Below the pieces are notes generated by a model, which was not told the origin of the DNA, made no database searches, and was given only the letters and a program-made list of their open reading frames with translations. Below are positions 11,400-20,992 of a DNA stretch of 64,000 nt, one piece after another (the stretch's first letter is position 1; every line of letters begins with the position of its first letter). The position numbers and the translations under genes were made by a program. The stretch is taken from positions 6,262,001 through 6,326,000 of the forward strand of contig JBANSL010000005.1 in assembly GCA_037127255.1 (NCBI GenBank), written 5' to 3'. This DNA is from Persicaria tinctoria (taxonomy: Eukaryota; Streptophyta; Magnoliopsida; Caryophyllales; Polygonaceae).

Positions 11400-12690
11400 T
11401 AAGTCCTTAACAAATAATGCGGAGTTAGGTTGGGTTGGATCACATACATTTTGGACACCATGTAAAAAAAAAAAACATTTTTCCGAACATTTTTTTCCTG
11501 TAAATTAGTCGATGATTTCACTAAAAATTATTTGATGCTATTGCTTGAATATTCAATGGTATAGCGTGATTATTTGATGGAATCAATACATTTTTCATTC
11601 ATATGACCGTCAACATAAAAACCCCATCTCATAAGGCACATATTATTCGATGGTATAGAGTGATTATTCGATGGTATATATATCATGATTATTCGGTTAG
11701 TTATTTCATTTTAACAAATAACTAATAATTATTCGATGGCATCGATACATTTTTTATTCATATGACCGCCGACATACAAAAAAACCCATCTCATGAGGCA
11801 CAAATTATTCGATGGTATTGCTTGATTATTCGATGGTGTATAAAGTGATTATTCGATAGTATAGGTGATTATTCGGTTATTTATGTCATTTTAACAAATA
11901 ACTAAAAATTATTCGATGGTATTGCCGGATTATCCGATGGTAATGCATTTTTCATTCATACGACTGCAAACATAAAAAAAAACCATCTCATGAAGCACAA
12001 AATTTGTCCATATATATGAATAATTCGACTTTTCATCCGAACATATACCTCTTAAATCCCATGAAAACACGGAAAATCGATTATTCATCTCTAACCATGT
12101 GGTCCCAATCCCCCCCTAATTCATTCATCTCTAACTATTTGTTCTCAATCCTAGTAGAAGAGAGAAAGGAAACAAAACCCTCGAAACAATTCAAATTACT
12201 TCTGTTTAAATCGATCAAGTTACCACTCACCGAAAGTGACTCAATATAGTCGACTTTCGCCACCGCCAAACCACCACTCACCGGAAGTGAAATCGACCAA
12301 ATTACCTCCCGAGATTGAAAGCAAAGAACCCTGAAATCCAAAGACCGATTCATCGATATATATACACGAATGATGTTTTGGAAATTATCGAATAATCTAT
12401 CAATTTATGAATAATATTATACAATATTTATCGATATATACACAGATAATGTTTCGAAAATAGATGAATAAGTCGACTAGGGATGAATATAAGCATTAAT
12501 TGATTCAAAATATGAGTCTATAAGAAGAGGGAGATAGATTTACCGAAAATGAAGAATTAAAAAAGTTCCCGATTAGAATTAATCCTCAAGAACCTCCCAA
12601 AAGGTCTTCACAAGTTCTGATTTTCGTCCCCAAACTGGTCTGTCCCCCAAACCTTTCGAATCCCCCCAGCTTTTAGAAAGAAAAACGAAT
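11400..12690. repeat. Degenerate minisatellite (ATTATTCGATGG words) and flanking AT-rich DNA
   Basis: The word ATTATTCGATGGT(A) and close variants recur about ten times between 11535 and 11945. They sit inside a larger unit of about 170-190 bp with CATTTTTCATTCATAYGACY, an A-run, CCATCTCATRARGCACA and TTTTAACAAATAACTAA blocks, seen about 2.5 times (11585-, 11750-, 11945-). The following 12000-12690 holds short unsupported frames only. Confidence 0.6.
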
Positions 12691-13181
12691 TAAATTCGGA
12701 ACACGTACAGGAAACACTTGGTCGAGTGGCTCCTGCACTCGGTCAAGTGGACTTTGGGAGACATTATCTATAATGCACTCGACCAGAGTGAGTCTCGAGT
12801 GGTTTCTGCACTTGGTCGAGTGGCTTCTGGCTTGTTTACCCTGGCTTCACTCTTGCACCACTCGACGAGTGGTTGCTGGAGGTTAAGTATGGTTGAGCAT
12901 GCTTCGCTTCTTTTGGTATGTCTCGTCGATTGCATCCATGTAGCCTGTCTTTGACAACTTCTAGGCTTACCAAAGAGCTCTGAATCATCTCTTTCTCCTT
13001 AAACTCTTGAATCGGCACCAAAACCATCCCGAAGCACCTAAAATTGCAATATAACTGCGGTAGACACTGATTCCACAAAACTAAACAAAAAGGGACAAAA
13101 ATATATACAATACTTAACTTAGAGGCCCTAAACCCGATGCAAACATGCCCTATTTTCATCCCTAAATAGATTCTATCATCA
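12690..13181 (-). repeat. LTR-like scrap with GTCGAGTGG repeats
   Basis: About 12715-12870 carries repeated words of the type CTCGGTCGAGTGG and their inverse CCACTCGAC. The following 300 bp, read on the minus strand, resembles the non-coding LTR style of plant Gypsy elements. No terminal dinucleotides, PBS or polyprotein could be tied to it, so this is a tentative call. Confidence 0.3.
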
Positions 13182-14267
13182 GGCATTGTGTGTCGTTTGC
13201 GTAAGTCTCTCTATGGTCTCAAACAGGCGTCTCGCCAATTGTATTCTAAAGTAGCATCTACTTTGAAGACACCGGGTTTCAGATTGAGCAAACTCGATTC
13301 CTCTTTATTCCTCAAGACTGCAGGCTCAACAATCACTCTTGTTGCCGTCTATGTCGATGATATTTTAGTTACTGGTAACACTCCTTCAGAGATCTCTCAC
13401 TTGAAGGTTACTCTTGACACCTTGTTCGACATCAAGGATTTGGGGCATTTGAATTTTTTTATGGGCATGGAGGTGGTTCATTATGCAGATGGGTTGATTC
13501 TTCATCAACACAAATTCACTTAAGAAATCATCACTGATGCAAAGGTCACTAATCTATCACCATATGTTACGTCATTGCCTCTCAATTTCAAGTTGGGGCT
13601 TGATACTGATGGTATTGCTCTCCCTGATCCTACTGTGTTCAAGAGCTTAGTGGGTAAGCTCAATTACCTCACTAATACTTTCCCAGATCTCTTCTTTGCT
13701 GTACAGTACTTGAGCCAGTTTATGCAACATCCGAAGCAGAGTCACTTTGATGCTTTGATGCATTTGATTCGTTATATTAAAGGTACATCAGGGTATGTTC
13801 TTCGTTTCCAATACGGGAAGGATATTTCTATTCAAGCCTTTTTTTATTCAGACTGGGCTTCGTCTCCTATCTCTCGAATATCAGACACTGGTTATTTTCT
13901 CTTGATGGGTTCTAATCCTATCTGTTGGCGATCAAAGAAACAAGCTACAATGTCAAAGAGTTCTTCTAAAGCCGAATACCGTGCGATGTCTCATGCTGCT
14001 TCAGAAGTCACATGGCTTGTTGGATTGCTACAGGAGCTTGGTGTTTCTAATCTCACTCATGTGTCTTTGCAATGTGACAATCGATCTGCCTTACATATTG
14101 CTCACAATCCGGCGTTTCTTGAGAGAACGAAACACATTGAAATCGATTGTCACTTTACACGCAAGAAGGTTCTTGATGGGTTGCTGCAGTTGTGGTTTCT
14201 CCCAACTCACAATCAGCTTGCTGATGTTCTCACCAAGGTTCTACCTTCTTCCCAACTTCAGGAATGA
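13182..14267 (+). pseudogene. Copia retrotransposon fragment: RT C-terminus and RNase H
   Basis: The sequence starts inside the RT at [13 protein letters not shown] and contains the catalytic YVDDILVTG box, DIKDLGHLNFFMG, the connection domain with YLSQFMQHPKQSH, and an RNase H with SDWASSP, KKQATMSKSSSKAEYRAMS, QCDNRSALHIA and ERTKHIEIDCHF. It ends at LADVLTKVLPSSQLQE near 14265. One in-frame TAA (13521-13523) follows HQHKFT. Everything 5' of the RT palm (gag, protease, integrase) is missing, so this is a 5'-truncated copy. Copia RT and RNase H normally copy element RNA into DNA inside cytoplasmic particles; this fragment cannot. Confidence 0.88.
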
Positions 14268-14289
14268 TTGATCAAGCTGTGCATGTTCT

Positions 14290-14640
14290 TGCCCCCCTGC
14301 TCCAACTGGGGGTGGGTTAATAACACATGATGCTCACGTTTTGCTTCAGCAACCAAACACAGAGGAACGGGTTGACACTGCCTCATCATCGTCGTTGTTG
14401 TTGTGCCACAGTGACTCAAGAGGAAGTGGCACATCAGCAATCCGTGTGCTCAACACAGGAGCTAATCAAGACCGTTCGAAGTCAAGTGAAATGAACGGTG
14501 ATTAGAGGAGGAGTTAGTTGTGGATTGTTTGTTTTGCCGCTCTTTCTATCTTGTATATATTCCATCCGAGTGTAATAACTGAGATCAACATCTCATGAAC
14601 AAGCTATCTTTTCAGTTTACAGATCAATAAAGCCATCCGC
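14290..14640 (+). repeat. Probable degenerate 3' LTR of the 13.2-kb Copia
   Basis: Just after the RNase H stop a purine-rich tract (CAACTGGGGGTGGG, about 14302-14315) resembles a PPT, and the following sequence (TTAATAACACATGATGCTC) resembles Copia LTR starts. A TTGTATATATTCC box (about 14551) and a poly-adenylation-like AATAAA near 14626 fit LTR signals. With no 5' partner LTR the right edge cannot be fixed. Confidence 0.45.
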
Positions 14641-15554
14641 CATTGATGGTCTAAAATTCGAGCTTGTTTTCTGTTTTCCTGATTGCTTTCTCATTCGATC
14701 TCGTGTTAGTGTGATCTCTTTTACTCGATCTCGAGTTACTTTAATTTCTGTCAGTAATCCTCTGTGAGAAAGAACAGAAAATAAACAAAGATTTGCGCAA
14801 ATGGATGAGATCAACTACCTGTATACAATTTGCCTGAAAAATTGTGGATTCAAAGATCAATGATAGAGTTTAATTCAATCTTCATAGTGAACTTTACTAA
14901 GCAATGAGGATTCTTACTTTGTTAAAAAGCTTACACGCTAAGCAAGAGGGATTAGTCCAAGCAAGCTCAAAGCAAACTCCCATGTATGGCTGCCACTGCC
15001 AGAACTAGTAATTGAGATCAAATCAGTAATGCAATCGATGTCAAGTTTGAATATTTATCACGAAATCAATCGCAATCGATCAGAAGACATAATTGAATAA
15101 GGAAATTAAAACACTTAGAAAAATAGGGAAAGGGGTATTTTGGTATTATCAAATTATTATGGACACTTACTTAATTACCCAATAAAAATGGACATTTACC
15201 TAATTAAATTTTGTAAATTGATATTTCACCAAAAAATTTCTTTCTTTTAATTGAAATGATTTTATTTTATTTTTAATTTTCAACTAATGGAAGTTACAGA
15301 GCTGTTAATAAATACAGGGATAAGAACAAGAGGTGAAATAATTTATAACCTTAGGAGCACCATATGAAAAGTGTAAAACAATTGGTCATCCCATGAATTA
15401 AGCGATACCTCGAGAGTAACTAGTGAAATTTCCGAAATTAAAATCTATGACTTGAGATCAGATAAGCCTGATCTCTTAGCCCAAACTCTAGCATTTTTGT
15501 CTGGGACAACCATGTCAACGGTCAACCCATCTCATATCTCCTAAGGATGCTTGT
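14641..15554. other. Non-coding stretch
   Basis: No gene, terminal repeat or tandem array is apparent. The first 200 bp may still belong to the preceding LTR. Confidence 0.5.
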
Positions 15555-16092
15555 CAGTGGCGGTCTCAGGATTTTCTAGAGGGGTAGTGGATTTTTTGAT
15601 CGAGAATTTTTTTTCGCGGTATATATAATAAAGAATTTTAAAAAATATATATTGAAAATAAACCATAAATTATGGTATAAATATGATATTTTATTACAAA
15701 AATTCATAAAATAATTTAATAATTTATATATATGTGTAGCAGGATTAAGATTTTTTTTTTAATATTGAAAGAAAATTATAAATTTTTTTAATGAATTTGT
15801 CATTGGTAAATGAAAAAAATCATATGATTGAAAAGTATGACAAAAAAAACTCATAAATTGTGGTTTAAATATGACATTGATAGTAAAAAAATTTCATAGA
15901 AGTAAAAATTAGAAGAATTATTTAAAATATTTGGGTAATATAATGAATAATCTAATGAAAATATTAAAAGAAAAATATAACAAAAAAAGGTAAGGCAAAG
16001 AATAAAAGGAGTGCAAAAAGGTAAGTAATGAGATTATGAACCCATGACCTCTTGCTTCATTTACACTTCCTTTCCTCTTACCAACTAAGCTA
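15555..16092 (-). mobile_element. tRNA-boxed element with a CCGCCACTG end
   Basis: Read on the minus strand it begins with an A-box-like TAGCTTAGTTGGTA (16079-16092) and a B-box-like GGTCATGGGTTCATAATCT (16031-16049), continues through AT-rich filler, and ends TCCTGAGACCGCCACTG (15555-15571). The same architecture recurs at 46916-47845 and 49170-50245. It could be an internally expanded SINE or a non-autonomous DNA element carrying tRNA-like boxes. No target duplication was found here. Confidence 0.45.
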
Positions 16093-16109
16093 GATAATAT
16101 ATGTTTTCA

Positions 16110-16490
16110 GTATATACGCACTGTAGTCTTTTTCTCTTCGATCAGGTTTTATCCCACTGTGTTTTCCTGACAAGGTTTTTAACGAGGCAGTATCACCAAA
16201 GTGTATCACATGTCATTTGTATTTTTTCCTGGTTCCTAGTTTTGGTCCCATTGGGTTTTCTAGGCGAGGTTTTTTTAATATGACAGTTTTGTATTATTAG
16301 TGATGTACATCCAAGAAGGAGTGTTATAATATTATTATTGTACGTGGATATACATGGAAACTCTAGTTAGACTTGGGCTCAAGGTATGTAATCTCTATAT
16401 AAAGGGTCATTTAGAACCCTAACGAATACATCAATTCCTCCTCTCTTATCTCTGCAACTTGCCTCTCATCTTCGGTTTATCACAAAAGAT
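16110..16490 (+). mobile_element. 3' scrap of a Copia element with LTR
   Basis: The GGTTTTATCCCACTGTG, CAAGGTTTTTAACGAGGC and TGGTCCCATTGGGTTTTC words (16145-16265) are typical of the non-coding region before the 3' LTR of many plant Copia elements. A PPT-like CATCCAAGAAGGAG (about 16310) precedes TGTTATAATATT, the likely LTR start at about 16322. A TATATAAAG TATA box lies near 16396 and CT-rich leader sequence follows. The coding region is gone. Confidence 0.6.
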
Positions 16491-16745
16491 AATTTTTTTT
16501 TGCAAAATCTATTTTCAAATTTTTTCACAACCAAGATAAAAGTTTATAACCATATAAGTATAGTTATTTAAGAGAAAATGGTAGTCAATATACCACTTTA
16601 TCTTTCACTTTGCAAAAATGTCACTCCCTCCTCTAAAATGTGGTAAATGTCAAAAAGTGTATTTATTTTGTAAAACTAACAGATCAAGGTAACCTTTTAT
16701 AATGGGTTAAAAAATTTGGGCGGGCTTTTAAAATTTGGGAAATAT

Positions 16746-17080
16746 TTAGGCGGGATTTAAGGGTTTAGGAAAGGAGAGTGAGTGCAGACTGAGAGAAAGA
16801 GAAGGGAGGCACTTGAGGGCGACGAAGGCGTCGCCAGTGTGGCGGAGGCGGCGGAGGAGTGGTGGCAGAGCAGCCCACCGTCGACCCTCCGAGCTCCTTA
16901 GCCTCGTCCGCCTGCTCCTCCTCCGCATCGCTCTCCTCCTCCCCCTCCGAGCTCCTCACCGTTGACCTGGAACTCAGCCCAGTCGTTCTCGCCATGGACG
17001 CCCCGCACCATGGATGAGGGAGATCCATGTCTTCATCTCTCTCTCTCCCCCCCTCTCTCTCATCTTGAATCTTCATCTCT
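16746..17080. other. GC-rich probable captured gene scrap inside the MULE
   Basis: This block is strikingly richer in GC than its surroundings and is open in several frames. One plus-strand reading is Ser-rich with a SPSELLTVDLELSPVVLAMD stretch; a minus-strand frame starting near 17076 is acidic and Glu/Asp-rich. Neither gives a domain I recognise. CT-repeat DNA at 17030-17080 resembles a 5' UTR. I read it as a captured promoter-proximal exon, with the source unknown. Confidence 0.4.
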
Positions 17081-17449
17081 CTCGATTAATATTTTGATCG
17101 ATCGAATTCGGAAGCTGTTGAGGCTGCTGAGTAGGTGATTGAGTTTCGATAGCCTACTTTTAATCAATTTCATCGAATTGAATTAGGTTAATTAAATTCC
17201 ATTTAACTGAACACAAGCTAATCAAATTTCCAAATGCTTAATAAATGATCGATCCACACATTTAATGAATTGAATTGAATTTTGAAAAATCACAAGTGTG
17301 GGCGTTGATGGAAGCCATGGACATGGACAGCAGTCGTTGACACAATTACAAGGAGGAGCCACCGGTCTAAGCTTGCTTCCACCGACACTACAAGGAGGAG
17401 CCACAAGAGTTATTCTTATATTGGCTAAAAGATCGTGGTCAATGGCTAG

Positions 17450-18113
17450 TAGACTGGAGCAGACATGGGCTAACCCGCCCGGCCCGCCCAACCCGCCCTG
17501 TAAAATATGTGGGCTTGGGTAAGGTAATTGGCCCAAGCGGGCCGATTCGGCCCGGCCCGGTTGGCCCATAGGGCGGGCTTGGGCTAAGGGTTAAGCCCAA
17601 GCGGGCCGGTAGGCCCGGCCCGTCTATATATATTAATTTTTATATATTTGTATTAAAATACTATGGAGTATATGTATTGATTATATAATATCTAAACTTT
17701 TACATCTATTACTTTATAAATACTAATAGTTTTTACATCGCATATAAATTAAGAAATACAATAGTACTTAATATATTATTTAAAAAAAAATCATTGAAAT
17801 GAACCTACATAAAGATTATAGTGTGTAATTTCACATTTATGTAACTTGTATACATTTGTTTTGTATAAAATTTCAATCTTTTGAGACACTTAGCACATTT
17901 TTATAGTTTGAGATCAAACGTAAAAATAATAAAATAAAAATAATATTTTACAAAATTATAATGGGCGGCCCGGATGGCTACCGAGCCCGCCCATGTGGGC
18001 GGGCTTGGGCAAGAGAGCTGGCCCAAAAACCGGGCCTAACCCAAGCCCAGCCCGCTAAAATGGGCCAAAATATTCTCATAGGCCCGACCCAAGCCCGCCC
18101 ATGCTCAGGTCTA
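17450..18113. mobile_element. hAT-like non-autonomous element (GGGC-rich ends) nested in the MULE
   Basis: The termini pair as TAGACTGGAGCAGACATGGGC on the left (21 bp, 17450-17470) with TAGACCTGAGCATGGGC on the opposite strand at the right. The 8-bp flanks ATGGCTAG (17442-17449) and CTGGCTAG (18114-18121) differ at one base; 8-bp duplications fit the hAT superfamily. Subterminal zones are packed with GGCCC, GGGCTTGGGC and their inverses on both sides of an AT-rich centre, so the element would fold back strongly. No transposase is present. Confidence 0.68.
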
Positions 18114-18844
18114 CTGGCTAGGCAACAGTAGTTACTGGCTAGTAAGCGTAAATTGCAATTTTTATTAGGCCAAGCGAAACCATGTATAGGGTTGTATGGA
18201 ATTTTTTTTGTGTTTCAGCACCTAGTTAGTATTTCCCCCTCCTCCATGTCCACGACAGCTTTGTCTTTCATCTCCGGAGCAACGATTGTCGGTTGTGCCC
18301 AGGTTTTCTGGTTTATCTTGCCAGTTATGTGAATTTCTGTGCTAGCTGAATTGCTGTCTTTGCCATCCAAATGGTTTTCCATGGCATACTCCAAATTGAG
18401 TTCAAGATACGATATAGACCCAAGTTTACTTCAAAATATTTTTTTCCATAAACATATATAAAGTGGGTGTCTATAGATAGATAAAATTAAATGAAGTTCA
18501 AAAATATATTTATTTTTTAATTTTAACAAATAAAAATGATCAAAAAATAGTTTAAAACAATTAAAGTGGGTCTCCATCTCTCCTCCTCTCTCTCCCCCTT
18601 AGTTACCTTCAACTTGTTGGGAAGGTGTCCAAAAATTTTGCAAAAATGACATTTTGTCATTGCACCCATGACTATTTTTGCAAAGTTGGGTGTAAAGTGG
18701 TATATTGGTGCAAATCATCCGTTATTTAAAACATAAATATAATTTTTAAATATTTTTAAAAGATATATTTTCAACTAAAATTATTTTATGGTGTAAAGTG
18801 GTGTAGGGATTTGGAGTAGAGTATCTTGATTGGCTAAGTTCACT

Positions 18845-18975
18845 TCAATCTTTCATCATTTGTGCTGAATTGTGCACAGTTTTTAATCAAAGACTTGTGG
18901 ACTCGTTCAAATGTCAACGTACGCTTACAACAACATTACAATCGATCTCCATCTATTAATATCCAATCCGAAATA
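18845..18975 (+). repeat. Dispersed segment S, copy 1
   Basis: The run AATCAAAGACTTGTGG, CTCGTTCAAATGTCAACGTA, CGCTTACAAC and CGATCTCCATCTATTAATAT is repeated with modest divergence at about 20745-20850 and at about 49065-49169 continued at 50254-50275. It belongs to no element I can name and may be part of an old local duplication. Confidence 0.6.
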
Positions 18976-19049
18976 GATCATCAATCGAATCAAGCGGATC
19001 AACCCAACTGAATAATTGACCTGACCCCCCACATATATCAAGCACATCG

Positions 19050-19398
19050 AACAAAGATGTCCCAGAGAAGCATAAGCACCATCGGCGGGCAAAGCAGCAT
19101 GAGCACCATCGGCGGGCAAACCATTATCAGCGTGGAAAGCGGCGGGCAAAGCAGGACCGGCGTGCATAGCAGCACCGGCGGCAGACGAGGCAGCGCCGGA
19201 CCAAACAGGACCGGCGTGTATAGCAGCACCGGCGGGCAAACCAGCAGCACCATCGTGGAAAGCGGCAGGACAGGCAGCTCCGGCAGGAAAAGCGACAGAC
19301 CAAACAGGACTGGCGGGCATATCAGCAGCGGCGGGCATGTCAGCACCGGCAGGCAAAGCAGCATCGGCAGGCGAAGCCGATGCTGTTCAATTCTGTAG
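19050..19398. repeat. GC-rich coding-like minisatellite open in three frames
   Basis: Words such as ACCGGCGGGCA(A/T)A-GCAGCA recur in spacings that are multiples of three. As a result one plus frame (ATG at 19057, Ser/Gly/Thr-rich, STGGQ-like repeats) and two minus frames (one Ala/Pro-rich with AGAAIHAGPVWSGAA-like repeats, one Leu/Pro-rich with CPPVLL-like repeats) are all open for over 100 codons. No promoter, splice signal or family match supports any of them. GC content jumps sharply versus both flanks. Confidence 0.5.
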
Positions 19399-19504
19399 CA
19401 AGAAATATTAATTGAAGCAGTGATCATTGATGGATTAATTGTCGTTTATATTTATGTCGTTGAATGATGTTATATTTTTCTGCGTTGAATGTTTGATTTT
19501 CTCT

Positions 19505-19665
19505 ATGTTTCACTTATACTCCAAGGAGCTAAAAATTATATAATATTTTTTTTTCCAATTTAATACTTATTAACAAAAAATATTAAGTTGTAAAAAAAAT
19601 AATTTTAAAAAAAGTTAATTTTATATAGTTTTTACCTTATTAAAATATGTGTTGAAAAATCACAC
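19505..19665. mobile_element. Degraded MITE copy (AAGGAGCTAAAAA family)
   Basis: The left end CTCCAAGGAGCTAAAAATTA and the right-hand TTATATAGTTTTTACC with a GTGT-containing end match, in degraded form, the better-preserved palindromic MITE at 62450-62606. The interior is AT-rich and non-coding. Confidence 0.45.
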
Positions 19666-19774
19666 GACATGTATTTTGGATCGAAGGTAGTATTTGTTAG
19701 GAAAAATACAACACTTTTCCGATTCATGGCATTGGTGAGAATTAAAATCTATATCTATCTATACCAATCATCCA

Positions 19775-19970
19775 CAACAACAACCAGTAACAAACCAGTA
19801 TATCTCGCGATAAGGCATTATCTGGGGGTCAGGAGGTTTAGAAGTTTGAGGATGGGTGTTGGTCCTTCCGTTTATACTTCTTTTTTGCCTTTTTTTATGC
19901 TTCATCTTACCTCGTTGTCTATTATTTGACACGTTTCCATGTGTTGCTTCTGCCCTATTGCATGTTTTGG
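19775..19970 (-). mobile_element. 5'-truncated LINE scrap (RTE-like tail) with 18-bp target duplication
   Basis: ATCTATACCAATCATCCA occurs exactly at 19757-19774 and 19971-19988. Such long target duplications are typical of target-primed LINE or SINE insertion. On the minus strand the insert ends GGTTGTTGTTG, like the short-repeat tails of plant RTE-clade LINEs, and the last ~60 codons are open. The RTE assignment is from tail style only. Confidence 0.55.
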
Positions 19971-20136
19971 ATCTATACCAATCATCCATCAATCAATAGT
20001 GTTGGAAAGAGAACGATAACAGACAAAGAGTTAGCCCGTAACGGGTATATTTGTTGTACACGCTGTGGGCAGCGGGCACGGACAACGCTTAATTAGCTAC
20101 TCCGGTATTTGCTTGGGCTTCACCCCTATCGATGCC

Positions 20137-20343
20137 TGTTGGAATGGTGGTTGTCCTACATCGGTAGTTTAGAGAATACTTGAACAACATATAAGGTTGG
20201 TGGGCTACTCCTCTCATTGCCAATTGGTTTTGAGATGGAACTCCGTTCGGATTTATGTGTTGTTCGAGTCTCCCGTATGTGGGCCCACACACACGACCTC
20301 CCTCCAGCGTGTTGACCCGCACCAGGACCAACCGAGTTTAACA
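20137..20343 (+). repeat. Solo LTR, 207 bp, with 5-bp target duplication
   Basis: It starts TGTTGGAATGG and ends GAGTTTAACA, with ATGCC on both sides (20132-20136 and 20344-20348). A TATA-like CATATAAGG lies near 20190, followed by a 'CCAATTGG' region. No internal domain or second LTR is present, so LTR-LTR recombination probably removed the rest. The superfamily cannot be told from the LTR alone. Confidence 0.75.
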
Positions 20344-20744
20344 ATGCCGGCCCAAAATAGCGGGCAGGCGGGCCGGGCCGAACGGGCTAACCTCCGTTTG
20401 CCTCTAGTTTTCACCTACTAATTACCATAGATCAAGCAAGGAGTAACCAGAGGCAAGAGGAAGAAACAAGAATATTTCATTCAACCGACAGTTTGTTACA
20501 CAAAATTGTTAATGGGAAGGAAGCTGACATGTCTTATATAGCCAATTCCATGATCACTTTTAACTTATATACAAAGTTACAAACTATAAGTTATACTGTA
20601 ATTAATAACGGGTCATATATACTTATTTACAATATTTACATATATCTATATAATGTCATTATGAGATCATCCTTACACGAGTACAATGCACACATAGTAC
20701 ACAAGAACATGGCATCGGTTAGGTAAGAGCTGCTCATGTCATCA

Positions 20745-20850
20745 TTTGAGCCCTTCATAATTTGATAAATCAAAGACTTAAGACTTGTTCAAATGTCAAG
20801 GACCTTTACAGCATTCCAGTTGATCTCTATCTAGCTATTAATATATCTAT
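20745..20850 (+). repeat. Dispersed segment S, copy 2
   Basis: AATCAAAGACTTAAGACTTG, TTCAAATGTCAAGGACC and TGATCTCTATCTAGCTATTA match segment S at 18845 and 49065. The young Copia inserted a few bases downstream of this copy. Confidence 0.55.
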
Positions 20851-20868
20851 ATATGTTGGCCTTGTTAC

Positions 20869-20992
20869 TGTAAGTGTTTGGAGAACTGAGTCCTTACCGG
20901 ATCTCAGAGGCCTACTCCTGTATATATATCAATGGGTGAAAACCCGAGGGTACAATGGTAACTGTACACGTATAAATAATATAATGCTAACA
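20869..20992 (-). repeat. 3' LTR of the young Copia
   Basis: Starts TGTAAGTGTTTGG and ends GCTAACA on the plus strand, so the minus-strand LTR is TGTTAGC...CTTACA. It contains a TATATATACAGG box (minus strand). The polyprotein stop codon TAG overlaps the first bases of this LTR. Confidence 0.92.

Larger units (their letters stand above)
16572..18720. mobile_element. MULE (Mutator-like) element with exact 9-bp target duplication
   Basis: GTTATTTAA flanks both sides exactly (16563-16571 and 18721-18729); 9-bp duplications are diagnostic of Mutator-like elements. The ends form imperfect inverted repeats of about 54 bp sharing AATATACCACTTTA and ACTTTGCAAAAAT. The interior has a GC-rich block (16746-17080) unlike the AT-rich flanks, suggesting a captured gene scrap (Pack-MULE style), plus a nested hAT-like element. 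No transposase is encoded, so it is non-autonomous. Confidence 0.8.

Noticed and set aside
16746..17076. Acidic minus-strand protein of ~103 residues
   Set aside because: Unsupported low-complexity frame in a captured GC-rich block; no domain and no clear strand.
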